Origin: an uncultured Desulfobacterales bacterium | GTDB taxonomy: Bacteria; Desulfobacterota; Desulfobacteria; Desulfobacterales; JAFDCJ01 | NCBI GenBank assembly: GCA_945787595.1 | Contig: CALZJV010000374.1 | Coordinates: 1-10,117, forward strand | Length of the DNA: 10,117 nucleotides | Reading direction: 5' to 3' | In this document: positions 1 to 6,317 of the stretch, in pieces | Layout of the letters: each line of letters begins with the position of its first letter | How positions within the stretch are numbered: the stretch's first letter is position 1 | Translations under genes and position numbers: made by a program | Notes under the pieces: generated by a model | Database searches by the model: none | The model's input: only the letters and a program-made list of their open reading frames with translations | What the model was told of the DNA's origin: nothing

Positions 1-21
1 TGAAACCTGACACCTGAAACC
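1..21. repeat. Three tandem heptamers (TGAAACC-type)
   Basis: The window opens with TGAAACC, TGACACC, TGAAACC in tandem, followed by a partial fourth unit (TTGAACA). The array probably continues to the left of the window. Short-unit arrays of this kind sit between genes, and a second array with a different unit lies at 4061-4220. No function can be inferred. Confidence 0.5.
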
Positions 22-60
22 TTGAACAGATTTGATCTATGGCAGAGCCGATCACCTCTG

Positions 61-90
61 ACCTGGCCCTGAGGACCAGGTTTTCGATTT
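61..90 (+). terminator. Possible rho-independent terminator of an upstream gene
   Basis: ACCTGG (61-66) pairs with CCAGGT (76-81) around a 9-base loop, and is followed by a T-rich tail, TTTTCGATTTT. The stem is only 6 bp and the T tract is interrupted by CGA, so this is moderate evidence. It would end a plus-strand transcript entering from the left. Confidence 0.4.
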
Positions 91-263
91 TGAATAAACC
101 CTGTTGTTTTTGCAATCTTAGGGTCAACCCTGAGGTTGCCGCACCCGGGTAAATAATGCAAGAGTTTGGGTACAAAATCAACTGAATTGTGGTGAAGTCC
201 GTTTTTCGGTTGGCAGAATGCGAGCGCACCGCCGGAGGTAAATTTAACGGGGATTGATGTTGG

Positions 264-285
264 TCCCAACGCTGCAGCATTGGGA
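264..285. promoter_or_regulatory. 22-bp palindrome just upstream of the DUF615 gene
   Basis: TCCCAA-CGCTGCAGCA-TTGGGA is self-complementary at 20 of 22 positions. It ends 31 bp before the ATG at 317. It could be a protein-binding dyad or a hairpin in the leader; nothing in the sequence distinguishes these. Confidence 0.3.
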
Positions 286-316
286 TTGAGTAGACCGCAA
301 GGGGGAAGCCTGCAAA

Positions 317-592
317 ATGGATAGGGATGATAAAAGCAGAACCCGGAAAAAAAATGAAGCACGGGCCCTGCAGCGCCTGGGCGAACAACTGGTCGCCCTG
401 CCTCACGGCTTGCTTGAGACCATGGAGCTGCCGGACGAGCTTCTGACGGCCATCGAATTGGCATGTAAAATAAAGAGCCATGGCGCCCGGCGCAGGCAGA
501 TTCAGTACATCGGGGCCCTCATGCGGCATATCGACCCGCAACCCATCGCAACCGCACTCGAACGCATCCGTAGGGGTAACTTAGGGAAATAA
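317..592 (+). CDS. Short DarP/YjgA-like (DUF615) ribosome-associated protein
   Basis: This 91-residue basic protein aligns over residues 7-86 with the N-terminal half of E. coli DarP (YjgA, about 183 aa), a factor that associates with 50S ribosomal precursors. Shared features are the charged start (SRTRKKNEA), RLGEQLVAL, the core ELPDELLTAIELACKIKSHGA, RRRQIQYIGALMR, and the DPQPIATALERI helix. The C-terminal half seen in E. coli is absent: the frame ends at a TAA right after RRGNLGK. The start is supported by GGGGGAA about 9 bases before the ATG. It stands alone, with no co-directed gene directly upstream. It could be a naturally short lineage variant or a truncated gene; no remnant of the missing half was recognised in 593-801. 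The family call is confident, its function in this form is not. Confidence 0.82.
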   Translation: MDRDDKSRTRKKNEARALQRLGEQLVALPHGLLETMELPDELLTAIELACKIKSHGARRRQIQYIGALMRHIDPQPIATALERIRRGNLGK

Positions 593-709
593 CCCGGCGC
601 CCGCCGAAAACGCGAAATTTCAACAGCTTTAAGCCATTTATCTAAATTGTTGCACCGGTTAACCTTAGAAATTGCATGGAACGGCTGTCAACTATGGACG
701 GGATGTTGC

Positions 710-738
710 TTGATCGATAAGTTTAAAAGATGTATATT
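710..738 (+). promoter_or_regulatory. Sigma70-like promoter candidate for the OYE-kinase pair
   Basis: TTGATC (710-715) and TATATT (733-738) are separated by 17 bp and match 4/6 and 5/6 of the consensus. They lie 64 bp before the ATG at 802 in the only sizeable gap upstream of that gene. No terminator with a T tract lies between the DUF615 gene and this site, so read-through from upstream is also possible. Confidence 0.4.
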
Positions 739-801
739 TGATCACTGTCCGAATGTATACGGAAAGGAACCCGGGAAATGCTAATTTAAAGGAGGGGCAC
801 A

Positions 802-1923
802 ATGAAGAAAGCCATCTATCCGAATCTTTTTAAACCCATGAAATTAAAAGGCTTGAGGTTAAAAAATCGTATTACCATGGCCCCGCTTTATCTCGGTTAT
901 GCCGCTGATGGTGGAACTGTATCCCCCCTGCTGCTTTATCACTACAAACTCATGGCCCAAAGCGGGGCGGCCATGATTGTGGTTGAAAATGCAAGCATCA
1001 CGGCAGGCGGCAGCGGTTCTCCACGAACCATTCGTTGTGACCACAACCGATACTTGCCCGGTCTTGAAAAGCTTGCGGTGGCGATTAAGGACCAAAAGAG
1101 CCGTGCCTGTCTTCAGTTGAATCACGCCGGGCGTTTTGCCCATGTATCCGGGCCGGTGGCGCCCTCAGCGGTAGCTGCGTTTAAAAGAACCCCCCGGGCG
1201 CTTTTAAAAAAGGAGATTCAAACGATTGCCAAGCAGTTTGCCAATGCCGCCTTGAGAGTAAAAAAAGCCGGTTTCGATCTTGTGGAGCTTCACGGCGGGA
1301 CCGGTTATCTCCTGGCCCAGTTTGTGTCGCCGCGAACCAATAAGCGCACCGACAGTTATGGCGGAACGCTGTCCAACCGTATCCGGTTTCCCCTGGAAGT
1401 TTTAAAACGGGTTCAGGATCAGGTAGGAGATTTTCCGGTCGGATATCGTTTTCTGGCCGATGAGTGGCTGCCGGATGGCCTCCAGGTAAAAGAATCGGCT
1501 GTGCTGGCCCAGGCATTGGCAGAAAACGGCGTTGCCTATATTTCGACCATGGGCGGAACTTACGAATCGTATTATCTGCCCGAGGTCGTCAAAAAATCCA
1601 AAAAACCGGGCTACATGGTATCGCTTGCCGCTGCCGTCAAAAAAAACGCGAAGGTCCCGGTGATTGCGGCCGGCAGAATCTCAACTCCCACCAGGGCGGA
1701 ATCCATCCTGAAAGCTGGAAAAGCGGATCTTATCGGATTGGCACGTGTGTTATGGGTGGATCCGCAATGGCCGCAAAAAGCCCGCAATGGACAGGAGCGT
1801 GGCATTTTATTTTGCAGCCCCAAATGCGACGCCTGCATGCAACTGGTCATGCAGGGCAAGCCGGCCTTCTGCCCGAGATGGACCAAGGAAAAGCGAAGCG
1901 TCTATCGCGAGCTGTTTCAATAA
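802..1923 (+). CDS. Single-domain Old Yellow Enzyme-type NADH:flavin oxidoreductase
   Basis: This 373-residue protein is an FMN-binding TIM barrel of the OYE family, which reduces activated C=C bonds. Family landmarks are NRITMAPLY near residue 22, QLNHAGR (105-111), HGGTGYLLAQFVSPRTNKR from H164, DSYGGTLSNR, VGYRFLADEWLPDG, and AAGRISTP with the phosphate-binding IGLARVLWVDPQWP. The C-terminus has C338-x3-C342-x2-C345-x11-C357, which resembles the 4Fe-4S ligand set of 2,4-dienoyl-CoA reductase but with the first two spacings exchanged. The extra flavin/NAD(P)-binding domains of that enzyme are missing. In HGGTGY the second substrate-anchoring residue (Asn or His in OYEs) is Thr167. An AAAGGAGGGG ribosome binding site precedes the ATG. 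The gene lies 15 bp upstream of the kinase gene, probably in one operon. The substrate is unknown. Confidence 0.9.
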   Translation: MKKAIYPNLFKPMKLKGLRLKNRITMAPLYLGYAADGGTVSPLLLYHYKLMAQSGAAMIVVENASITAGGSGSPRTIRCDHNRYLPGLEKLAVAIKDQKSRACLQLNHAGRFAHVSGPVAPSAVAAFKRTPRALLKKEIQTIAKQFANAALRVKKAGFDLVELHGGTGYLLAQFVSPRTNKRTDSYGGTLSNRIRFPLEVLKRVQDQVGDFPVGYRFLADEWLPDGLQVKESAVLAQALAENGVAYISTMGGTYESYYLPEVVKKSKKPGYMVSLAAAVKKNAKVPVIAAGRISTPTRAESILKAGKADLIGLARVLWVDPQWPQKARNGQERGILFCSPKCDACMQLVMQGKPAFCPRWTKEKRSVYRELFQ

Positions 1924-1938
1924 ATACGAGGCCTTTAA

Positions 1939-4038
1939 ATGAGAAGATTTGTGTATTTAATTTTTTGCGCCATCCTTGCGGTTTCCATCCCTGGGTTCTT
2001 ACTTGCATCCAATAAAACCGTCAAAGTCGGCATATATCAAAACAAGCCGAAAGTATTTATCGACTCGGCCGGCGAGCCCCAGGGCTTTTTTATTGATATC
2101 TTAGACCACATCGCATCAAAAGAGGGTTGGCAACTGGATTATGTCGCGTCTACCTGGGAAAAAAACCTCGAGAAACTGGAGAAAGCAGAAATCGATCTCA
2201 TTTTGGACATCGCTGAATCGGAAGTGAGAGCTGAATTATTTGACTTTAACAAAGAAGTTATTTTCTCTAATTGGGCGACTGTCTATGTGCAGAAGCATTC
2301 GAAGATTCAATCCATTCTGGATCTCAAAGGCAAAAAAATCGCTGCAATGAAAGGAGACATCTCTTATGAAGATTTTAGTCGCAACATGGAAAATTTAGGG
2401 ATTTACGGTACATTTGTAGAAGTCGATGAATTTTCGAATGTTTTTGAATTGATTGCGCAGAAAAAGGTGGGTGCCGGCATCATCAGCCGGCTATACGGCC
2501 TGCAGCACGAAGACAAATATAAAGTGGCTAGAAGCACTATCATTTGCTGTCCCCGAAACCTTTTTTTTGCAGTGCCCAAGAATAAAAATCAGGATCTTAT
2601 TAAAAAAATCGACCAGCATCTTTATCAGTTAAAAAGAGATGACCGGTCGATCTACTACACCTCTTTGATTAAATGGATAGAAGGCTTTTCTCCCTATAAA
2701 TTTCCGACATGGCTAGTTTGGCTCCTGATATTGACCTGTGGTACATTGGCATTTTTTACTGCAGGAATTGTGGTCCTAAAAATGCAGGTCAATAGGAGAA
2801 CTACCGAATTGAGAAAAATGAACGAGGAATTAAGAAATGAAATTGCTGATCGGAAACTGGCTGAAGAAGAAAAAGAAATGCTTCAGGTGCAGCTCATTCA
2901 AGCGCAAAAAATGGAGGCAATCGGAACGCTGGCCGGAGGAATTGCCCATGATTTCAACAACAGTCTTCAGGCCATTTCCAGTTATGTTCAATTGATGAGG
3001 TTTGAAAAAGCAAGCGATTCTCAAGATTCAAATTACCTGAGTAAAATATTAAATAGTATAGAAAATGCAAACAATCTCACGAAACAGCTGTTAACGGTGA
3101 GCCGGAAAATTGAAAGCAAATTAAAACCGACAAACCTCAATGATCAAATCCTGCAGGTGCAAACACTCCTGGAAAGAACCATCCCCAAAAGGATAAAAAT
3201 CGAGCTCGATTTGGGCAAAGACCTGAAAATTATTCATGCAGATTCAGGGCAGATTGAACAGATCCTTTTAAATCTTGCGCTGAATGCAAGCCACGCCATC
3301 CCTGACGAAGGAAAAATAACCATAAAAACCAGAAATTTTGTGTTGGATGAAGATGTTCGTACAACCCATTGGGGAACATACCGGGGGGAATATGTACTGT
3401 TGAATATTGCCGATACCGGACATGGCATTGAAAAAGAAGTTCAACATCGTATGTTCGAGCCTTTTTTCACGACAAAAGCACCGGGACAAGGTACCGGCCT
3501 TGGGTTATCTATGGTTTACGGTATTGTAAAAAACCATCATGGTCACATCGAGTGCGATAGTGAGCCGGGAGCGGGTACCCGTTTCAACATTTATTTTCCG
3601 GTCGCGAAGTCTGAAAATATGCTGAAAGACGAAATATCCACAAAAAAAGAAAAAATAGAGACGGGAAATGAGACCATCCTTTTGATTGAAGACGTTGAAT
3701 CAATCTTGGATGCCTTAAAAAGAATGCTGGAGCGTTTTGGATACGCAGTTAAAACTGCCACAAATGCAGAAAAAGCCATTGAAATCTATCTGGCAGAACA
3801 AGAAAGCATCGATCTGGTCATACTTGCCTTAAATATGCCCGGAATGGGTGGGCGTAAGTGCCTGGAGCGGCTGCTTGAAATCAAGCCGGAACTAAAAACG
3901 ATTGTTACCAGCGGTTATACATCAGCCGCAAATTTTAAAAACGTCCATAAAAACGACACTTCCGTATTTGTTGAAAAACCCTATCAGCTGGAGGATCTGC
4001 TCAGGATAATAAGGAAGGTTCTGGACGATCATCCATAA
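1939..4038 (+). CDS. Hybrid sensor histidine kinase, PBPb sensor, degenerate receiver
   Basis: This 699-residue membrane kinase has, in order: a signal peptide (about 1-24); a periplasmic binding-protein domain of the SBP_bac_3 type (about 27-245), which in this family binds small ligands such as amino acids; one transmembrane helix (about 257-280); a charged coiled-coil linker (about 283-325); a HisKA domain with H337 in the H-box GGIAHDFNN; a HATPase_c domain with N-box N445/N449, G1 box DTGHG from D492, and G2 box GTGLGL at 518-523; and a C-terminal receiver (about 572-695). The receiver keeps the acidic pocket (IEDVES), the switch Thr (VTSGYT) and the Lys (EKPYQ), but the phosphoacceptor position reads ILALNMPGMGG, so Asp is replaced by Ala630 (codon GCC at 3826-3828). 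CGAGG lies 7 bases before the ATG. No response regulator gene is in the window. The gene looks more AT-rich than the OYE gene. Confidence 0.93.
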   Translation: MRRFVYLIFCAILAVSIPGFLLASNKTVKVGIYQNKPKVFIDSAGEPQGFFIDILDHIASKEGWQLDYVASTWEKNLEKLEKAEIDLILDIAESEVRAELFDFNKEVIFSNWATVYVQKHSKIQSILDLKGKKIAAMKGDISYEDFSRNMENLGIYGTFVEVDEFSNVFELIAQKKVGAGIISRLYGLQHEDKYKVARSTIICCPRNLFFAVPKNKNQDLIKKIDQHLYQLKRDDRSIYYTSLIKWIEGFSPYKFPTWLVWLLILTCGTLAFFTAGIVVLKMQVNRRTTELRKMNEELRNEIADRKLAEEEKEMLQVQLIQAQKMEAIGTLAGGIAHDFNNSLQAISSYVQLMRFEKASDSQDSNYLSKILNSIENANNLTKQLLTVSRKIESKLKPTNLNDQILQVQTLLERTIPKRIKIELDLGKDLKIIHADSGQIEQILLNLALNASHAIPDEGKITIKTRNFVLDEDVRTTHWGTYRGEYVLLNIADTGHGIEKEVQHRMFEPFFTTKAPGQGTGLGLSMVYGIVKNHHGHIECDSEPGAGTRFNIYFPVAKSENMLKDEISTKKEKIETGNETILLIEDVESILDALKRMLERFGYAVKTATNAEKAIEIYLAEQESIDLVILALNMPGMGGRKCLERLLEIKPELKTIVTSGYTSAANFKNVHKNDTSVFVEKPYQLEDLLRIIRKVLDDHP

Positions 4039-4060
4039 ATTAAACAACGAGATCAGATAT

Positions 4061-4220
4061 CGTTGATTGGTTGATTAGTTGATTGGTTAAGTGGTTATAA
4101 AAATGGATTTATGCCATATTTGTAAAATAATTGGACACTTCATGTTTCAACAATCGTAACATTCTGAAATTATGAATATAATTTACCTAATCAACCATTC
4201 AACCAGTAAACTATTCAACG
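4061..4220. repeat. Inverted pair of octamer arrays
   Basis: Four octamers run in tandem at 4063-4094 (TTGATTGG, TTGATTAG, TTGATTGG, TTAAGTGG). After 92 bp, four related octamers run in the opposite orientation at 4187-4218 (CTAATCAA, CCATTCAA, CCAGTAAA, CTATTCAA). The outer ends are CGTTGA and TCAACG. The two 36-bp arms match at about 26 of 36 positions, so a long imperfect hairpin is possible. I believe TTGATTGG-type arrays are common between genes of Desulfobacterales, but this is memory. The unit lacks the spacers expected of CRISPR. Confidence 0.6.
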
Positions 4221-4320
4221 AGGTCTGGAGATAGGGCAGATTATAAATTTTTGTCAGTAAACCGATAATCTTTCGACTAACAGTAGAGATTTTTTAGCGA
4301 AACCTAAGGAATGCGAATTA

Positions 4321-4795
4321 ATTGAGGGGTCGGGGAGTTTTCAGCGTAAGCCTATATTTATAGCGGAGTGGATGATCGCCACCGAAAACGGATGCTGTCT
4401 GAGACCATTAGGGATTGTTATAGATGAACAGCCTTGAACTGCAGCTCTTATTTAGTGCCCGTCCATGAATCGGTTAAAATCAGTTTGGGCACTCAGTGGT
4501 GTTTCCAATCCAGAAATGTGGATTTTTGTCCAAGGTCAAGGAAATCAAGAGTTTGTGCGGAGACGTAGCTGGCTACGTCGCACAAACAAACGCGCCGATT
4601 GACGCCGAGATTGGGCAAAAAGACCATTTATGGATGGAAACTATTTAACATCCAATCCCGACATTGCACACAATACTCCGTTTTCATTCTGATTGCTGTT
4701 TAATTATTACGATGCCTTAGGGTCGAGTTCATGCGGTTTCGGTGGCGATTATCCATGCAGCGGGTCGGCTTTGAGAAACTCCCCGACCCCTCAAT
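4321..4795. mobile_element. 475-bp MITE-like element with terminal inverted repeats and target duplication
   Basis: The first 20 bases (4321-4340, starting ATTGAGGGGTCGGG) are the exact reverse complement of the last 20 (4776-4795). Weaker inverted similarity continues inward for about 75-85 bp: TGGATGATCGCCACCGAAAA (4369-4388) mirrors 4734-4755 nearly perfectly. The element is flanked by the direct repeat GAATTA at 4315-4320 and 4796-4801, as expected for a target-site duplication on insertion. It contains no ORF resembling a transposase, so it would be non-autonomous. It holds a strong hairpin at 4551-4587. Its right-hand 76 bp recurs at 8148-8219. It lies between the kinase gene and the radical SAM gene, 157 bp before the latter. 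Confidence 0.72.
4551..4587. repeat. Strong hairpin inside the 475-bp element
   Basis: GTTTGTGC (4551-4558) and GACGTAGC (4562-4569) pair with GCTACGTC (4572-4579) and GCACAAAC (4580-4587). This gives 16 bp with a 3-base bulge (GGA) and almost no loop. Imperfect pairing extends outward to about 4520-4630 (TTTTTGTCCAA against TTGGGCAAAAA). No T tract follows, so a terminator is unlikely; it may be a second palindromic repeat nested in the element. Confidence 0.5.
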
Positions 4796-4802
4796 GAATT
4801 AA

Positions 4803-4952
4803 CGTGCCCATCGTTTTGTCTTTCGGCCGGCGTCGCTGCTGCCTCCAAGGCACTGGTGTGAAAGATGATCCAAAATCCGTCGTAATCTACCCCGGCCTGT
4901 TTAATCCGCAGTCCTAAATTTCGTTCGTGCCGCTGAATCAATACTTTATGCT
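4803..4952. other. Gap between the MITE-like element and the radical SAM gene
   Basis: No recognised gene. A minus-strand frame begins at 4941 (IQRHERNLGLRIKQAGVDYDG) and runs into the element, ending at 4729; it could be a gene fragment cut by the insertion, but I do not recognise it. The plus-strand radical SAM frame is open back to 4905, giving 16 in-frame residues before its ATG. No Shine-Dalgarno sequence or clear promoter is visible here. Confidence 0.3.
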
Positions 4953-6086
4953 ATGTCTCTTTTGCCAGAAAATAGGTTTCGACAGCAACCTTTGGGTCAA
5001 TTTTCGCCAGGCTTCAGGAAGCCAATGATGGCCATGGTCGAAGTGACCAACCGCTGCAACATGGCCTGCCCGGTTTGTTTTACCGATGCCGATCATCCCT
5101 CGCAGGATGTTTCCATTGACAAAATACGCCTTTATTTGCAACGTCTGCTGGAAATCACGGAAACTCCCATTCCGATTCAAATCAGCGGCGGAGAACCGAC
5201 CCTGCGAGGTGATTTGCCGGAGATAATTTCGTTGGCAAAAAGCCTGGGCTACCGAAATATCGAACTGAATACCAATGGCATTAAAATAAGCGAAAGTGTC
5301 GCATTTCTCTCTAAACTCAGGAGAAAAGGGCTCACCGCCGTCTATCTTCAATTTGACGGACTGAAAAAGGAGACAAGCCTCAGGATCCGCGGCCGGGACA
5401 TGACAGAGGTGCGCCACAAAGCCATTGAGACGATTCGAGGGTCCGGATTATGTTGCACGCTGGCCGTAGTTGTGACGCGTGATGTTAACGAGAGAGAAAT
5501 TGGTGGCATCGTGCGTTATGGGATCGAGAATATTGATGTGGTAAGAGCGATTAACTTTCAGTCGGCAGCACGTTTTACCGGCCGATTTGAAATAGACGAA
5601 CATTATAAAGGTTATGATATGCAGGAGCTCCTTAATCTTATCGAGGCCGAAACCGGAGTTCCTGCCGACAGTTTTCGCTCCGAACATCTCGGACATCCAG
5701 GTTGTAACGCCATGTCGCCGGTGTTCCTGGTCGACGGTAAACTCGAACCCCTATTCAAGTACATTAGCAATCAGGATACCCTCGCATTTTTAGGAGAAGA
5801 ACCGCGTTCTAAGATTCTGGCTTTATTTGCCGGCAAAAAGACTTTTTTCTTTCGACACCTATTAAATACCGAGGCCTGGAAATTGATCGCCAAAGCGTCA
5901 CCGATCTTTGGTACAAGCCCCTATAATGTGCTTCACACAAAAAATCTCCTGCTTTTTGCAAAATCTTTCATGGAAAAGGACGCTCTCGATCCGGCTAGAA
6001 TCCGTCAGTGCTGCTATGCGATATCCGGCGAAAAAGGTGTATTCTCTTTTTGTGCTTATAACAACCTATTCCGCTTTAATTATTGA
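4953..6086 (+). CDS. Radical SAM protein, MJ0619/Tes-like, probably short at N-terminus
   Basis: This 377-residue enzyme has the radical SAM 4Fe-4S motif C35-x3-C39-x2-C42 (NRCNMACPVCF) and the SAM-binding GGEP at 79-82, within QISGGEPTLRGDLPEI. Further features are the TNGI strand, YLQFDG, an internal HPGC (C251) followed by LVDGKLEPLFKYI, and a C-terminal CC (353-354) with FCAYN (C367). This Cys-rich tail resembles the family containing MJ0619 (methanopterin methylase) and Tes (archaeal tetraether lipid synthase), which adds groups to unactivated carbons. Those relatives have roughly 90 extra N-terminal residues with a Cys-containing segment; here only 28 residues precede the core. The ATG at 4953 has no visible ribosome binding site and lies close after a mobile element, so 5' truncation is plausible. 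DUF547 lies downstream on the same strand. Substrate unknown. Confidence 0.85.
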   Translation: MSLLPENRFRQQPLGQFSPGFRKPMMAMVEVTNRCNMACPVCFTDADHPSQDVSIDKIRLYLQRLLEITETPIPIQISGGEPTLRGDLPEIISLAKSLGYRNIELNTNGIKISESVAFLSKLRRKGLTAVYLQFDGLKKETSLRIRGRDMTEVRHKAIETIRGSGLCCTLAVVVTRDVNEREIGGIVRYGIENIDVVRAINFQSAARFTGRFEIDEHYKGYDMQELLNLIEAETGVPADSFRSEHLGHPGCNAMSPVFLVDGKLEPLFKYISNQDTLAFLGEEPRSKILALFAGKKTFFFRHLLNTEAWKLIAKASPIFGTSPYNVLHTKNLLLFAKSFMEKDALDPARIRQCCYAISGEKGVFSFCAYNNLFRFNY

Positions 6087-6104
6087 CGCTGAGCCGGCCC
6101 TTAG

Positions 6105-6259
6105 GGTTCACGAAGAAATAAATTCACAATTTTGGGGGTTGAGGCGCCCGTCTGGCAAGGCGCGGAAGCACAGGAATATCGGGCATATTCCGAGCTTCCG
6201 CAACGCAGCCAGACGGGATGGATCGACGTCCAAAATGTGAAGTTATTTTTGAGTGAGCC
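6105..6259. repeat. 155-bp palindromic repeat between radical SAM and DUF547 genes
   Basis: The sequence is a large dyad centred at 6182. GGAATAT (6173-6179) and ATATTCC (6185-6191) close a 5-base loop; CCCGTCTGGC (near 6148) pairs with GCCAGACGGG (6208-6217); the outer arms (AATAAATTCACAATTTTGG and CCAAAATGTGAAGTTATT) pair with few mismatches out to GGTTCAC and GTGAGCC. The perfect blocks are separated by mismatched stretches. The size, symmetry and position right after a stop codon suggest a dispersed palindromic (REP or MITE-like) element. It could also act as a transcript-stabilising or attenuating hairpin between the two genes. No other copy lies in the window. Confidence 0.65.
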
Positions 6260-6317
6260 TTTGAGGAATGGATTCTAGTTCTAGTAAAAAAATAATATCA
6301 GACAGGATTCAGGCGAT

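Larger units (their letters stand above)
1..316. other. Non-coding stretch upstream of the DUF615 gene
   Basis: I see no convincing coding sequence. The stretch holds the heptamer repeats (1-21), a terminator-like hairpin (61-90), two overlapping small dyads around 119-139 (AGGGT-CA-ACCCT and CAACC-CTGA-GGTTG, which could form alternative hairpins), and a 22-bp palindrome (264-285). The GGGGGAA at 301-307 is the ribosome binding site of the following gene. I compared the stretch with riboswitch and small-RNA motifs I know and could not match any. Confidence 0.4.

Noticed and set aside
595..606. Terminator after the DUF615 gene (CGGCG-CC-CGCCG)
   Set aside because: The loop is only two bases and the stem is followed by AAAACG, not a T tract.
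1464..2015. 183-codon plus-strand frame overlapping the OYE and kinase genes
   Set aside because: It lies in another frame of two clearly recognised genes and its translation shows no family features.
4061..4220. CRISPR array
   Set aside because: The octamer units are contiguous, without spacers, and no cas gene is present.
4551..4587. Rho-independent terminator for the kinase gene
   Set aside because: The stem is strong but no T tract follows on either strand, and it is more than 500 bp from the kinase stop inside a repeat element.
4729..4941. 70-codon minus-strand frame spanning the MITE-like element boundary
   Set aside because: Half of it is element sequence; the rest might be a gene fragment but matches nothing I know, so it is only noted in the gap entry.
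4938..5417. 159-codon minus-strand frame over the radical SAM gene
   Set aside because: It is antisense to the conserved radical SAM motifs and has no recognisable domain.
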